Origin: Dugong dugon
Taxonomy: Eukaryota; Chordata; Mammalia; Sirenia; Dugongidae
Direction of reading: 5' to 3'
DNA length: 64,000 nt
Assembly: GCA_030035585.1 (NCBI GenBank)
Contig: CM057461.1
Span: 171,069,624 to 171,133,623 of the forward strand
The position numbers were made by a program, and so were the translations under genes. Within the stretch, counting starts at the first letter, position 1, and each line of letters starts with the position of its first letter. The notes under the pieces are model-generated. The model was not told the DNA's origin. It saw only the letters and a program-made list of their open reading frames with translations, and did no database searches. Positions 1-12,177 of the stretch are shown here, piece by piece.

Positions 1-288
1 TTCCCATGTGTCTCTGCTCGCTTCTCTCTTTTATATCTCAAAAGAGATTGCATTAAGACACTGATCTTGTCAACCTCATCAGTATAACCTCATCACAGTG
101 ATAGAATTTACAACACATGAGAAGATCACATATATAATCTCATCATAGTGGTAGAATCTCATCATAGTGGTAGAGTTCACAACCCATAAGGACATCACAT
201 CAGATAACACAATCATACAATACTAGGAATCATGACCTAGCCAAGTTGCTACCCACATTTTTGGGGGGACACAATTCAATCCATGACA
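1..288 (-). mobile_element. LTR fragment (ERVL-MaLR-like), cut by window edge
   Basis: The right end reads CCATGACA, so on the minus strand the element opens with TGTCATGG, the LTR-type TG start. The text is shared with 33880-34305 and with the complete solo LTR at 51139-51641 (for example GGAATCATGRCCTAGCCAA and a GGGGGACACAATT-like stretch). The overall plan resembles mammalian MaLR LTRs. It lies in the IDH1 intron downstream of exon 2. Family naming is from memory. Confidence 0.6.
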
Positions 289-519
289 CCTGCCTACTAG
301 GGTTTAGGAGATTCCCTAGATCATTACTGGGGAACCACCTGGAGCTCAACTAGAATAAAAGAAATGAACAAACTGGTATAGATAAGTCAGTGAAATACAA
401 CTGCATTAAGGATATATAGACAAATGGGAGAGAATAGAAAATGGAGAAAACAAAGGCACAGCCTGCTATTGGAAACTTGTGATTTTTATATTCTGAGTAA
501 GATCATGCACTATAAAATA

Positions 520-696
520 AAACAACTCATGCAACCCCAGGTAAGTCAGAGTAGCACTGTGTTCCAGAGGGTCTGCAGTGGCTGATTTTTTCAGAAGTAG
601 ATCACCAGGCCTTTCTTCCAAGGTGCCACTGGGTAGATTTGAATCGTTAACCTTTTGGTTAGCAGTCAAGTGCTTAACCATTGCACCACCCTGGGA
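520..696 (-). repeat. Afrotherian tRNA-derived SINE, variant with CAGAAGTAGATCACC segment
   Basis: Reverse-oriented SINE. It ends with the complement of the head (TTAACCATTGCACCACCCTGGGA) written on the plus strand and carries the middle segment TCAGAAGTAGATCACCAGGC that is missing from most copies. Same variant as 17596-17802 and 59250-59456. Intronic in IDH1. Confidence 0.85.
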
Positions 697-1161
697 TACA
701 GTTCCAATCCCAGTTTTCCATACAGAGAGAGTATTCTAAAGGTTAATTCCCACCTGTAATTTCATGTCTATCTTACAGAATAGCTTAAAGTATATGATTC
801 AGTCATGCTTGATCCCACTTTCACATCTGTCCTTGTATTTTAAACGAAACAAAACAAGAAGCAGCAAACTTATCTTGGTCTTGATGGTACATTCATGCGG
901 CCATGTTCCTGCCTAGTATTATACAAGAGTTATGACTTGGCAGTTTTTCCTCTATGGCAAATACAAATAGAACTGTAATTTAAAATTTTAAGTCTAGAGT
1001 GATAGGACTTTTAGTTCATTATTTCCTTCTCAGCTGAAGCATTTTCTGCAATACTCTTTCGGCATCTCATAATGTACAACTAAAACATTTCAATTATTTT
1101 TCCATTACATCTGCCTCCTTTTAACCAAAAAGGTGAAGCTTTACTGTAGACGCTGGCTTAA

Positions 1162-1332
1162 TAAAAAAAAAAACAAAAAACCCATTGCTGTTGAGTCGAT
1201 TCCAACTCATAGTGACCCCTATAGGACAGAGTAGAACTGCTCCATAGAGTTTCCAACAGGTGCCTGGTGGATTCAAACGGCTGAACTTTTGGTTAGCAGC
1301 CTCAGCTCTTAACCACTACACCACCAGGGCTT
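1162..1332 (-). repeat. Afrotherian SINE, short form
   Basis: Poly-A (12 A) at the left, then GAGTCGATTCCAACTCATAG and, at the right, CCACTACACCACCAGGGC, the complement of the head. Nearly full length on the minus strand. Confidence 0.93.
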
Positions 1333-1350
1333 CTAGCTTAATATGATGTA

Positions 1351-1513
1351 CAAAAAACCCAAAGCCGTTGCTGTCTAGTCAATTCGACTTATAGCAACCT
1401 TACAGGACAGAGTAGAACTGCCCCATAGGGTTTCCAAGGAGCGGCTGGTGGATTTGAACTGCCCACCTTTTGGGCAGTAGCCAAACACTTAACCCTTGTG
1501 CCACCAGGGCTCC
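1351..1513 (-). repeat. Afrotherian SINE, short form
   Basis: Second minus-strand copy about 20 bp from the previous one. It is more diverged (TAGTCAATTCGACTTATAG) and ends in GCCACCAGGGCTCC. The two form a tandem pair of independent insertions in the IDH1 intron. The stretch from 1514 to 2030 shows nothing I can name. Confidence 0.92.
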
Positions 1514-2030
1514 AATACAATGTACAGCATTATATTACTTCTTCTACATTTGAACTCCATGGGATGGGCTTTAGGCCTGCCTCACTGGATTCACCTCTCC
1601 ATGTTTGTCCCTCATCAGATTTTCTTTCTCTACCCCAACCCTGACTTCAGAAGGACAGACTTTTCCAAGCCCAACAGGCACCAGTTTACTTAGTCTGAAA
1701 GCAGCTTAATTCCAATCCCTGACACATTTGTCTAATTCCAGATAATAAACCTGGAATAATACAGATTAGTTTAAGAAGGAAGAGCCACTCACCCTATTTA
1801 ATTTTATTTTCATCACCTCCGAGTTTTTAGCCAGATTTTTTTTAAAATCTGAATTCATGGACTACAATAATTTCTGGGCAAAATCAGTCCCTTGCAGAAA
1901 AGACAAGGGACTAAAAGAAACACGGAAGCAGCTGCAAGTATTCCTGACTCACTCCCTTGCAGTAACTCGCCCCGCCCCAGAACCAGTTAAACGCAGTATC
2001 GCCACATAAAGGGGGAAAAAGCATTCTCAC

Positions 2031-2105
2031 CTCGACAGTGAAATCAACTTGTAATCTGCCCAACTCCTCGCAATCTTGCAGACTCAGCTGAAAGCAGTTT
2101 ATCTC
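2031..2105 (-). other. IDH1: IDH1 non-coding exon 2 (5' UTR)
   Basis: On the minus strand this 75-bp block is preceded by a TTCTGTTTTAG acceptor (ends at 2106) and followed by a GTGAG donor (2030-2026). Its text, with GATAAACT, TTCAG-TGAGTCTGCAAGA and TTCACTGTC, matches my memory of the human IDH1 5' UTR just upstream of the ATG exon. IDH1 is the cytosolic/peroxisomal NADP-dependent isocitrate dehydrogenase (isocitrate to 2-oxoglutarate, making NADPH). The exon holds no start codon. The ATG exon should lie left of the window. Confidence 0.85.
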
Positions 2106-2329
2106 CTAAAACAGAACAAAAAAGGGAGTAGAAAGACTTATCATACAAAACGACCCTTTCACGAGGATTTTGTTAGTTTTTAATACGGGCCATACAGCCC
2201 GGTTTATCTGATTTCAAGTACAGTGTGGAGTGTAGCTAGAAAGGCAAAGGGCAGTTTTAGGTCCTCAAGCACCTTCAAATAAAAGTCAAACGAGCACGAA
2301 TATCTCTGAGTGCATACACTGGAGGGTGC

Positions 2330-3590
2330 GTCCGTAGGAGTGTCCCCGGGTCGTCGTCCGTTGGCGGGTCTCTGGGTTTGGACGTCCTTGGGTGACGCTG
2401 TGACCAGCAGGCTCTTGGCCTGCAGACGTCCTAATGGCCGTTGTGCAAGAGGGCTGCAACCAAAGCTGGCTCGTTCCTCCTTTCAGGTCTCTACATCTGT
2501 CCCCCATCTCTCTGCTGCCGGGACTTTTAAACCTCTGGAGCCGGGGGCGGGCTGGAAACACCTCTGCCACCACCCAAGATCCCGGCGGTGGCGGGTTTTC
2601 CCCCCACCCTCACTCTGGCCCTGCGAACACCCGTCTAACAGTATCTAGGAGCTCCGCCCCCTCCACGCCCCGCAGGCCGAAAACATTTAGCGAGTCGCAG
2701 GGCCAGTCCGGGTGGTCTGAGTTCGCCGTCCACGCCCCAGTCCTAGGCTTCTACACTTCTTTGCATCCAGCTCCCCCTGCCGCATGCTTTCTTCCTCCTA
2801 CACCCGAGACTTAGTCTCTACTCGTCCTTGCAACCTCCCACCGCTCGATTTTCCTCCCCGTGGACAAATCTGATCTTGCATTTGTCACTGCAATGTAACT
2901 TCCCCGTTGCCCGATTTCTCCCTCTCCTGCCCAAGAATTCCGCATCCCCCTTCGCTCCATTTTCCTTTCCTACACCGAATGCTTGGATTTCTTCCCTTCC
3001 TTGCACCCATGCCTCGCCGCTAAGTCCCTCCCTCTGTGCCCAAGATCTGAGCTTTCCTCCTTTTTCCCACTCAGGCCACCGGCGGAATCAGACCCTCGCC
3101 CAACAGCCAGGGGCCGCACCTCTGAGCCTGCGGTTACCTGCAGGGGAATAGGCGCTAGCGAGGAGCGAGGGACGCTGCAGTCACTCACACGCTCAAACTC
3201 ACACGTGCACACTGGCAGTCCTAGCTGGACCCAAGCTGTCTCGGCTTCTGACACTGGCTCTGCAGAAACCCAGGGACCAGCCGGCTGGGAAGGATTTTTC
3301 CCCCTCCCGGCCTTTGTCCCCTCCGAGGCCCTGCCCCCTCAGCCCACCTCCCGGAGTCCCGCCCCCGCCGCGCGCCAATCGCCGCGGTCGACCCCCCAAG
3401 TGGGTGGGGCTGCGGCAGCTTTCCTGGCGTGAGCAAAGGCGGAAGGGCTGCTGCGCAGGCGGCCACCGCCAGGGCTCCTCTCCGCAGAAGGACGCGAGCG
3501 CCACGTGCAGACCGGAGAGTGGCGAGCGCCGAGGCTACCGTTTGCTGAGTCTGCTCCCATGCCGTGAAGGGGCGACTCCGCCTTTGTACA
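2330..3590. promoter_or_regulatory. IDH1: CpG-rich promoter region of IDH1
   Basis: Base composition turns GC-rich with many CG dinucleotides between about 2330 and 3590 (for example 3355-3400 and 3480-3560), against AT-rich surroundings. IDH1 exon 1 lies inside it. Sp1-like CCGCCC/GGGTGGGGC boxes lie at 3355-3410, just upstream of the inferred minus-strand start. No TATA box is apparent. Open frames on both strands here (up to about 166 codons) look like high-GC artefacts, not genes. Confidence 0.75.
3138..3282 (-). other. IDH1: IDH1 non-coding exon 1 (5' UTR)
   Basis: Read on the minus strand, the block begins near GGTCCCTGGGTTTCTGCAGA and ends CCTGCAG before a GTAAC donor (3137 downward). 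The opening, TGCCAG, GTGTGAGT and final CAG match my recollection of human IDH1 exon 1 in order. The start site is placed by analogy with the human mRNA and could be off by tens of bases. Intron 1 (2106-3137) is GC-rich at its 5' end and shows no other exon. Confidence 0.75.
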
Positions 3591-4491
3591 AAGTGAGTGA
3601 CTTTCCAAATCACCAGTAAAGGCAAACGGGGAGCAGAGCGCCCTGGACGGTGGCAGCTCGTCCGATCCCTTGCCGCTCCGAATGTGCGGTAGATGGCAAC
3701 GTGTAGACGCCTTTGGTGCACGGGCTAGCGTGGGGTAGCTTTGGGGGCTTCTTGGCGCTGTTAGAATGCAAGGGATTGAACAGTTGTTACACAGGCAGGC
3801 ACTCCCCGTAAAAATTCCCACCACCACCAAAGAGTAGGACTTTTAGGGTTTCTAACCTTGGAAATTCTATGGGGGCAACTCTGCTCTGTCCTGTAGGGTC
3901 CCTGTGAGTTGGAATCGACTCGACGGTGGTGAGTTTGGTTTGGGTTTATTATAATTATAAATAAACTCCAAATCGTTATTTGCAGTAAGAGATAAAGATG
4001 TGAAGGAGATTACTATCTGAGTACCAGTAAAACTGGACTAAAGTTGTAAAAAACAAAAACAAAACCAACCAAAAACCCAGTTGCCTGTGATTCGATTCCG
4101 ACTTATGGCGAGCCCACGTGTGTCCTAGAAAACTGTGTGTGTGTGTATTTCCTACTCCTGAAAACATGCAAAAATAAAGGAGTATTTAGATTGTGATTTG
4201 TACGATAACAATATATTGCTGCCCAGGACCCAATGCCTCAGAACTTAATTTAAAAATTACCTCTAGCACTGAATTATTACATTCATTCTGAAAATAAACG
4301 GTTATGCAGGGTGCATTTTGGACGCTACAGGGAACTGATGTATTTCCCAAGAGAAAAAGATGACGAGAGCTTACAAAATGTTGGCTTGTTGATTTTGGGA
4401 GTGAACAGATATTAGCAGCCGCCTGTATTTATTCCTGTAGAAATTATTAGAGAGAGATATGACCTTGTATTTTTTAAATATATATTATTTT
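3591..4491. other. Intergenic stretch with SINE fragments
   Basis: No coding region is recognised. It holds a plus-strand 3' half of the Afrotherian SINE (3843-3946, ending CGACTCGACGG), a minus-strand SINE fragment (4048-4125) and otherwise unassigned sequence. Confidence 0.7.
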
Positions 4492-4638
4492 TAAGGAGCC
4501 CTGGTGGTGCAGTGGTTAAGCGCTGGGCTGCTAACCAAAAGGTCGGCAGTTCGAATCCACCAGCTGCTCATATGGGGGCGGTTCTACTCTGTCCTGTAGG
4601 GTCGCTATGAGTCGGACTCGACGGCAATGGATTTGGTT
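4492..4638 (+). repeat. Afrotherian SINE, full-length short form
   Basis: Well-preserved copy. It has a tRNA-like head with an A-box region (TGGTGCAGTGGTTAAG) and B box (GGCAGTTCGAATCC), then TGTCCTGTAGGGTCGC and ACTCGACGGCAATGG. It gives a good reference for the family within the window. Confidence 0.95.
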
Positions 4639-4639
4639 A

Positions 4640-5962
4640 TTATTTATTTATTTTAAAAGCAGTTTTAGATTTTGAGAAAATTGTGCAGAAAGTACAGAGA
4701 TCCCATATGCCCCTTTTCTTCTATTATTAACATCTTGCATTCCTGTAGCACTGTTTGTTACACATTATTATTAACTAAAGTCCATAGTTTACGTTAGGGT
4801 TCACTTTTTCTTTGTGTTGTACCGTGCTATGGGTTTTGACTAATGCATAATGTCATGTGTCCGCTATTGTAATAAATACAGAATAGTTTCACTGCCCTAA
4901 AAATAACCGTTTGCTCCACCTATTCATCCTTCCTACCCTCCCCTTGAGCCCCTGGAAACTGCTGATCTTTTTACTGTATCTATAGTTTTGCCTTTTTCAG
5001 AATGTCAAATAGTTGGGATCATACTGTATGCAGCTTTTCAGACCGGCTTTTTTCACTTAGCAATATGGATTTAAGGTTTCTCTGTCTTTTCATGGTTTGA
5101 TATTTCATTTCTTTTTATTGCTAAATAATATTCCATTGTATGGATGTACCACATTTGTTTATCCATTTACTTTCTTTTTTATAATTTTTTTTTGTACTTT
5201 AGATGAAGGTTTATAGAACAGTTTATCATTAAACAGTTAGTACACATATTATTTTATGACAATGGTTAACACCCCGACAACATGTCAACACTATCCTTTC
5301 TAAACCTTCGGTTCCCTATTACCAACTTCCTATCCCCTTCTGCCTTCTAGTCCTTGTCCCTGGACTGTTGTGCCCCGTTAGTCTCATTTTGTTTTATGGA
5401 ACTGTCTGTCCGTTTACTTTTTGAAGGACATCTTAGTTGTTTCCAATTTTTGGCAATTATGAGCAAAGCTGCTGTAAAAATTCGTGTGCAGGTTTTTATG
5501 TGGACAAGATTTCGGCTTACTGGGGTAAATACCTTGGAATGTGACTGCTGAATTGTATGGTAAGCCTATGTTTAGCTTTGTAAGAAACTGCCAGATTTGT
5601 TTTCCAAAGTGGCTTTACCATTTTGCAATCAATGGGAGTTCCTGTTGCTCCACATCCCTGTCAGCGTTTAGTGTTGTCAGTGTCTTTGATTCTATCCATT
5701 CTAATAGGTGTGTAATGTTGTTTTAATTTGCAATTTTCTAAGGACATGTTATGTTGAGCATCTTTTGATAAGCTTATTTGCCATATGTATATCTTCTGTG
5801 GTGAGATGTGCGTTCAGATCTGTTGCCCATTTTGTAATTGGGTTGTTTCATTTCTTGTTGTTTTAATTTTAAGAGTCCTTTGTATATTTTGGATGCAAGT
5901 CCTTTATCAGATATGTGTTTTGCAAATAGTTTCTCCAAGTCAGTGGTTTGTCTTTTCATTTT
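4640..5962 (-). mobile_element. Old LINE-1, 3' part (first half of a split element)
   Basis: Minus-strand LINE-1 3' UTR and end of ORF2, heavily decayed: AAATTGTGCAGAAAGTACAG near the left end, then reversed ORF2 text such as TTCCATTGTATGG, and GCCCATTTTGTAATTGGGTTG near 5830. It is interrupted by a younger LINE-1 tail at 5174-5412. It stops at 5963 and resumes at 13661, where the younger 7.6-kb LINE-1 inserted. Confidence 0.75.
5174..5412 (-). mobile_element. 5'-truncated young LINE-1 (3' end only)
   Basis: Starts with the T-rich complement of a poly-A tail, then TGTACTTTAGATGAAGGTTTA, which is the 3' end also found at 17970 and 18210. It is flanked by a TTTACTTT duplication at 5166-5173 and 5413-5420, so the insertion limits are readable. 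It lies inside the older LINE-1. Confidence 0.8.
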
Positions 5963-6899
5963 CATTTTTAAAAAAATTCTTTTTTAACTTGTTATTTTTA
6001 TTGAAACTGATCTTGTGAAGGTCATTAGTTTTGCTAGTTTTGCTCTTCCTTAGGTTTTTTTTTTTTTAATTTTGTTGTGCTTTAAGTGAAAATTTACAAT
6101 TCAAGTTAGTCTCTCATACAAAAACTTATACATACATTGTTTTGTGACCCTGCTTGCTCTCCCTATACTGACAGCACACCCTCCTTTCCAGCCTGGATTT
6201 CCTGTGTCCATTCAAGGAGCTCCTGACCCTCTCTGCCTTCTCATCTTGCCTCTGGGCAGAAGCTTTCCGTTTAGTCACATGTATCTACTTGAGCTAAGAA
6301 GGATACTCTTCATGAGTATCATTTTATGCCCCATAGTCGAGTCTAATCTTTGTCTGAAGAGTTGCCCTCGGGAATGGTTTTAGTTTTGGGCTAACAGAGA
6401 GTCCAGGCGCCATGTCTTCCAGGGTCCCTGCAGTCTCAATCAAACCATTAAGTCTGGTCTTTTTACTAGAATTTGAGTTCTGCACCCCACTTTTCTCCTG
6501 CTCCAACAGGGACTGTCTGTTGTGTTCCCTGTCAGGGCAATCATTGGTGGTAGCTGGCCACCATCTAGTTCTTCTGGTCTCAGACTGATGCAGTCTCTGG
6601 TTTATGTGGCTTTTTCTGTCTCTTGGGCTAATACTTTCCTTGTGTCTTTGGTGTTCTTCATTGCCCTTTGCTCCAGGTGAGTTGGGACCAGTTGATGCAT
6701 CTTAGATGGCTGCTTGCTAGCTTTTAAGACCCCAGACGCCACTCACCAAACTGGGATGGAGAACATTTTCTTAATAAACTTTGTTATGTCAATTGACCTA
6801 GATGTCCCCTGAAACCATGGTCCCAGACCTCTGCCCCTGCTACTCTGTCCTTCGAGGTGTTTGGTTGTATTCAGGAAACTTCTTAGCTTTGGTTTAGTC

Positions 6900-9800
6900 C
6901 AGTTGTGCTGACTTCCTCTGTAGTGTGTGTTGTCCTTCCCTTCACCTAAGATAATTTTTATCTACTACCTAGCTAGTGAATACCCCTCTCCCTCCCTCCC
7001 CACCCTCGTAACCATCAAAAAATATTTTCTTCTGTGTTTAAACCTTTTCTTGAGTTCCTATAATAGTGGTCTTAAACAATATTTGTCCTTTTGTAACTGA
7101 CTGAATTCGCTCAGCATAATGCCTTCCAGATTCCTCCGTGTTACAAGATGTTTCACAGATTCATTGTTGTTCTTTATCATTGTGTAGTATTCCATTGTGT
7201 GAATATACCATAATTCGTTTATCCATTCGTCTGTTGATGGGCACCTCGGTGGTTTCCATCTTTTTGCTATCATAAACAGTGCTGCAGTGAACATGGGTGT
7301 GCATGTATCTATTCGTGTGATGGCTCTTATTTCTCTAGGATATATTCTAAGAAGCAAGATAGCTGGATCGTATGGTACTTCTATTTCTTGCTTTTAAAGG
7401 AAGCACCAAATCAATTTCCAAAGTGGTTGTACCATTTTACATTACCACCAACAGTGTATAGGTGTTCCAGCCCTCCACAACTTCTCCAACATTTATTATT
7501 TTGTGTTTTTTGGATTAATGCAAGCCTTGACGGGGTGAGATGGTATCTCATTGTAGTTTTGATTTGCATTTCTCTAATGGCTAATGATTGTGAGCATTTC
7601 CTCATGTGTCTGTCAGCCACCTGAATGTCTTCTTTGGTGAAATGCCTGTTCATATCCTTTGCCCATTTTTAAAATGGGTTATTTGTCTTTTCGTTGTTGA
7701 GGTTTTGCAGTAGATTTTAGAGATTAGACGCTGATTGGATTTGTCATAGGCAATTTTTTTTTCCCAGCCTGTAAGTTATCTTTTTATTCTTTTGGTGAAG
7801 TCTTTTGATGAGTATAGGTGTTTGATTTTTAGGAACTCCGAGTTATCTAGTTTCTCTTCTGCTGTTTGTGCATTGTTACTTATGCTTTGTATTCTGTTTA
7901 TGCCATGTATTAGGGCTTCTAGCATTGTCCCTATTTTTTCTTCCATGATCTTTATTGTTTTCGATTTTATATTTAGATCTTTGATCTATTTTGAATTAGT
8001 TTTTGTGCATGGTGTGAATTATGGGTCTTGTTTCAGTTTTTTGAAGTTGGATATCCAGTTATGCCAGCACCATTTGTTAACGAAACTGTCTTTTCCCCAA
8101 TTAATGGACTCTGGGCCTTTGTCAGCTCCTTATAGGTGGATGAATTTAGGTCTGGATTCTCAATTCCATTCCATTGGTTTATGCATCTGTTGTTGTACCA
8201 GTACCAGGCTGTTTTGACTACTGTGGCAGTATAATAGGTTCTAAAATCAGGTAGTTTGAGGCCTACCACTTTGTTCTTCTTCTTGAGCAATGCTTTACTT
8301 ATTCAGGGCCTCTTCTCTTTCCATATGAATTTGGTGATTTGTTTCTCCATCTCATTAAAAATGCCGGTGGAATTTGGATTGGGATTGCGTTGTATCTGTA
8401 GATTGCTTTGGGTAGAATTGACATTTTCCCTATGTTGAGTCTACCTATCCATGAGCAAGGTATGTTTTTCCACTTATGCAGGTCTCTTTTGGTTTCTGGC
8501 AGTAGTGTCTTGTAGTTTTCATTGTATAGGTCTTTTACGTCTCTGGTTAGATTTATTCCTAAGTATTTAATCTTCTTGGGGGCTATTGTAAATGGTATTG
8601 ATTTGGTGATTTCCTCTTCGAGGTTCTCTTTGTTGGTGTAAAGGAATCCAACTGATTTTTGTATGTTACTCTTGTATCCTGAAACTGCTGAAATCTTCTA
8701 TTAGTTCTAGTAGTTTTCTTGTGGATTCTTTGGGGTTTTCTGCGTATAAGATATCATTTGCAAATAGAGATACTTTTACTTCTTCCTTACTAATTTGGAT
8801 GCCCTTTATTTCTTTTTCTAGCCTAATTGCTCTGGCTAGGATCGCCAGCACAATGTTGAATAAGAGTGGTAATAAAGGGTATCCTTGTCTAGTTCCATTT
8901 TCAAGGGGAATGCTTTCAGACTTTCTCCATTTAGGATGATGTTGGCTGTTGGTTTTGTATAAGTGCCCTTAATTATGTTGAGGAATTTCCCTTCTATTGC
9001 TATTTTGCTGAGAGTTTTTTTTATCCTGAATGGGTGTTGGACTTTGTCAAATGCCTTTTCTGCATCAATTGATAATCATGTGCTTTTGTCTTTTGTTTTA
9101 TATATGTGATAGATTACATTGATTGTTTGTCTAATGTTGAACCATCCCTGCATTCCTGGTATAAATCCCACTTGATCATGGTGACTTATTTTTTTGATAT
9201 GTTGTTGAATTCCGTTGGCTAGAATTTTGTCGAGCATTTTTGCGTCAATGTTCTTGAGGAATATTGATCTGTAATTTTCTTTTTGTGTGGTATCTTTACC
9301 TAGTTTTGGTATCAGGGTTATGCTGGCTTCATAGAATGAGCTTGTGAGTATTCCATTGTTTTCTATGCTCTGAAATACCATTAGTAGTAGTGGTGTTAAC
9401 TCTTCTTTGAAAGTTTGGTAGAATTCTCCAGTGAAGCTGTCCGGGCCAGGGCTTTTTTTTTTGTTGGGAGTTTTTAAATTACCTTTTCAGTCTCTTTTGT
9501 TATAGGTTTATTTAGTTGTTCTACCTCTGTTTGTGTTAGTTTTAGTAGGTAGTGAGTTTCTGAAAATTTGTTCATTTCCTCTAGATTTTCAAATTTGTTA
9601 GAGTACAATTTTTCATACTATTCTGTTATGATTCTTTTAATTTCAGTTGGGTCTGCTGTGATATCACCCATCTCATTTCTTATCCGAGTTATTTGCTTCC
9701 TCTCCTGTTTTTCTTTTGTCAGTTTGGCCAGTGGTTTATCGATTTTGTTGTTCTTTTCAAAGAACCAGCTTTTGGTCTTGTTAACTCTTTTGTTTCTCTA

Positions 9801-10868
9801 TTCTGTTTATTTTATTTAATTGTGCTCTAATTTCTTATTATTTCCTTTCTTCTGGCACCGGAGGGCTTCTTTTGCTGCTCTCTTTCTACTTGTTCGAGTT
9901 GTAGGGTTAATGTTTTGATTTTGTCCCTTTCTTCTTTTTGGATCTGTGCATTTACTGCTATAAACTGAACTCTGAGCACTGCTTTTGCTGTGTCCCAAAG
10001 ATTCTGGTAGGATGTGTTTTCATTCTTATTTGAGTCTATGAATTTCTTTTTTCCATTATAATTTCTTCTGTAACACAGTAGTTTTTGAGCAAGGTGTTGT
10101 TCGGTTTCCATGTGTTTGATTTTTTTCCCTTACTTTTTCTGTTATTGATTTCTACTTTTATGGCTTCATGGTTGGAAAAGATGCTTTATAATATTTCGAT
10201 GCTTTGGATTCTGTTAAGGCTTGCTTTATGGCCTAATACGCAGTCTATTCTGGAGAGTGTTCCACGTGTGCTGGAAAAGAAAGTATACTTGGCTGCTGTT
10301 GGGTGGAATGTTCAGTATATGTCCATGAGATCAGGTTGGTTGATTGTGGCCTTTAGATCTTCCATGTCTTTATTGAGCCTCTTTCTGGATGTTCTGTCCT
10401 CCACTGAAAGTGGTTTGTTGAAGTCTCTTACTACTATTGTGGAGCTGTCTACCTCTCTTTTAAACGCTGTTAGAGTTTGTTTTATGTATTTTGGAGCCCT
10501 GTCATTGGGTGCATAAATATTTACTAATAGTTATGTCCTCCTGGTGTCTTGACCCTTTAATCATCGTACATATTTGTGTGTGTGGGTGTGTGTGTATATA
10601 TAGCCACTCCTGCTCTTTTTTGAGTGTTGTTAGCTTGATATATTTTTTTCCATCCTTCGAGTTTTTGTTTGTTTGTGTCCTTATGTCTAAGGTGTGTCTC
10701 TTGTAGGCAGCATATAGACGGATTGTGTTTTTTAATGCATTCTGCCATTCTCTGTCTCTTTATTGGTGCTTTTAGTCCATTTACATTCAGCGTAATTGAT
10801 AGGTATGAGTTTAGTGTTGTCATTTTGATGTCTTTTTTTGTGTGTTGTTGATAGTTTCTTTGTTCCAC
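6900..10868 (-). pseudogene. LINE-1 ORF2 remnant (endonuclease / reverse transcriptase)
   Basis: Series of broken minus-strand frames. In order from the start they are the apurinic-type endonuclease (10868-10557), middle region (10111-9816), reverse transcriptase (9381-9076, 8851-8666), thumb and connection region (8290-8033) and C-terminal segment (7653-7058). Each is recognisable as ORF2p by sequence. Multiple stops separate them, so no functional protein is expected. Confidence 0.8.
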
Positions 10869-11526
10869 TTAATTTTCTGTGCTGAGTTGTTTTTCTGTAT
10901 ATATTTTCTTTTCATCTTTTTCATTGTTGTTGATTTTATATTTGCTGAGTCTGTATTTTTCTTGTTTTTTATTTTGATGTGTAGGATTGTTAGTTTCGTT
11001 TATGGTTACCTTAATATTTACCCCTGTTTTTCTAAGTGTAAACCACTCTTTTATTTCTTTATATTGCCTTGACTTCCTCTCTATATGAAAAATCTATGAC
11101 TACATTTTTAGTCTCTCTTTTTTGTTTTAATGTTGTCATCTTTTACATATTGACGTCTGTGTTTTCCTTATTTTCAGTGTTTTAGCTTTGATTTATTTTT
11201 GTGACTTCCCTATCTGGGTTGATATCTGGTTGCTCTATCCTGTGTTTTAGTCTTGGGTTGTTATCTGATGTTACTGATTTTCTAACTGGAGGATTCCCTT
11301 TAGTATTTCTTGTAATTTTGCTTTGGTTTTTGCAAATGCCCTAAACTTCTGTTTATCTGGAAATACCATCATACTTGAGAGACAGTTTTGCTGGATATAT
11401 AATTCTTGGCTGGCGATTTTTTTCCTTCAAGGTTTTATGTATGTCATCCCATTGCCTTCTTGTCTGCATGGCTTCTGCTGAGTAGTCCAAGCTTAGTCTT
11501 ACTGACTCTCCTTTGTAGGTGACTTT

Positions 11527-12177
11527 TCATTTATCCCTAGCCGCTCTTAAAATTCTCTCTTTATCTTTAGTTTTGGCAAGTTTGATTATAATGTATCTTG
11601 GTGACTTTCTTTTGGGATCTACCCTATTTGGGGTTCGATGAGCATCATGGATAGATATCTTCTGATCTTTCACGGTATCAGGGAAGTTTTCTGCCAACAA
11701 ATCTTCAACAATTCTCTCTGTGTTTTCTGTTATTCCCCGCACCACCCCCCCGCCCTGTTCTGGTACTCCAATCACTGGTAGGTTATTCCTCTTGATAGAG
11801 TCCTACATAATTCTTAGAGTTTCTTTGTATTTTAAAGTTCTTTTATCTGATTTTTCCTCAAATAAGTTGGTATCAAGTGCTTTATCTTCATTCTCACTAA
11901 ATCTGACTTCTGTTGCCTCAGTTCTGTGACTTTCTATTGAGTTGTCTAATTCTGAAATTTTATTGTTAATCTTCTGAATTCCTCCTGACTGCTGTCTCTC
12001 TATGGATTCTTGCAGCCTATTAAATTTGTCATTACGCTCTTGAATAACCTCCTTAAGATCCTCTGTTGCTTTGTCTCTGTGTTCCTTGGCTTTGTCTGTG
12101 TTTTGCCTAATCTCCTTCCTGATCTCTTGAAGAGTTTTGGATATTAATCTTTTGTGTTCTACCTCTGGTAATTCCAA
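11527..12177 (-). pseudogene. LINE-1 ORF1 remnant
   Basis: Two adjacent minus-strand frames. The upstream one (12177-11803) is Lys/Glu-rich and coiled-coil-like, with a DN-S-ES-T pattern. The downstream one (11775-11527) carries the RNA-binding region: GVPE near its start, AENFPDT, HRTPNRVDPKRKSPRYIIIK and RILRAARDK, typical of mammalian ORF1p. A frame break between them shows it is dead. ORF1p is the nucleic-acid chaperone of LINE-1 RNPs. Confidence 0.8.

Noticed and set aside
2286..3830. Overlapping open frames up to 166 codons on both strands in the CpG block
   Set aside because: They overlap one another, are rich in Arg, Pro and Ser as expected from high-GC DNA, and show no domain. IDH1 non-coding exon 1 lies among them.
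4492..4570. Possible tRNA gene (A and B boxes)
   Set aside because: It is the tRNA-derived head of a SINE with the family body and tail attached, so not a functional tRNA.
7058..12177. Many minus-strand frames that look like a polyprotein
   Set aside because: They are a single broken LINE-1 (ORF1 and ORF2), not host genes.
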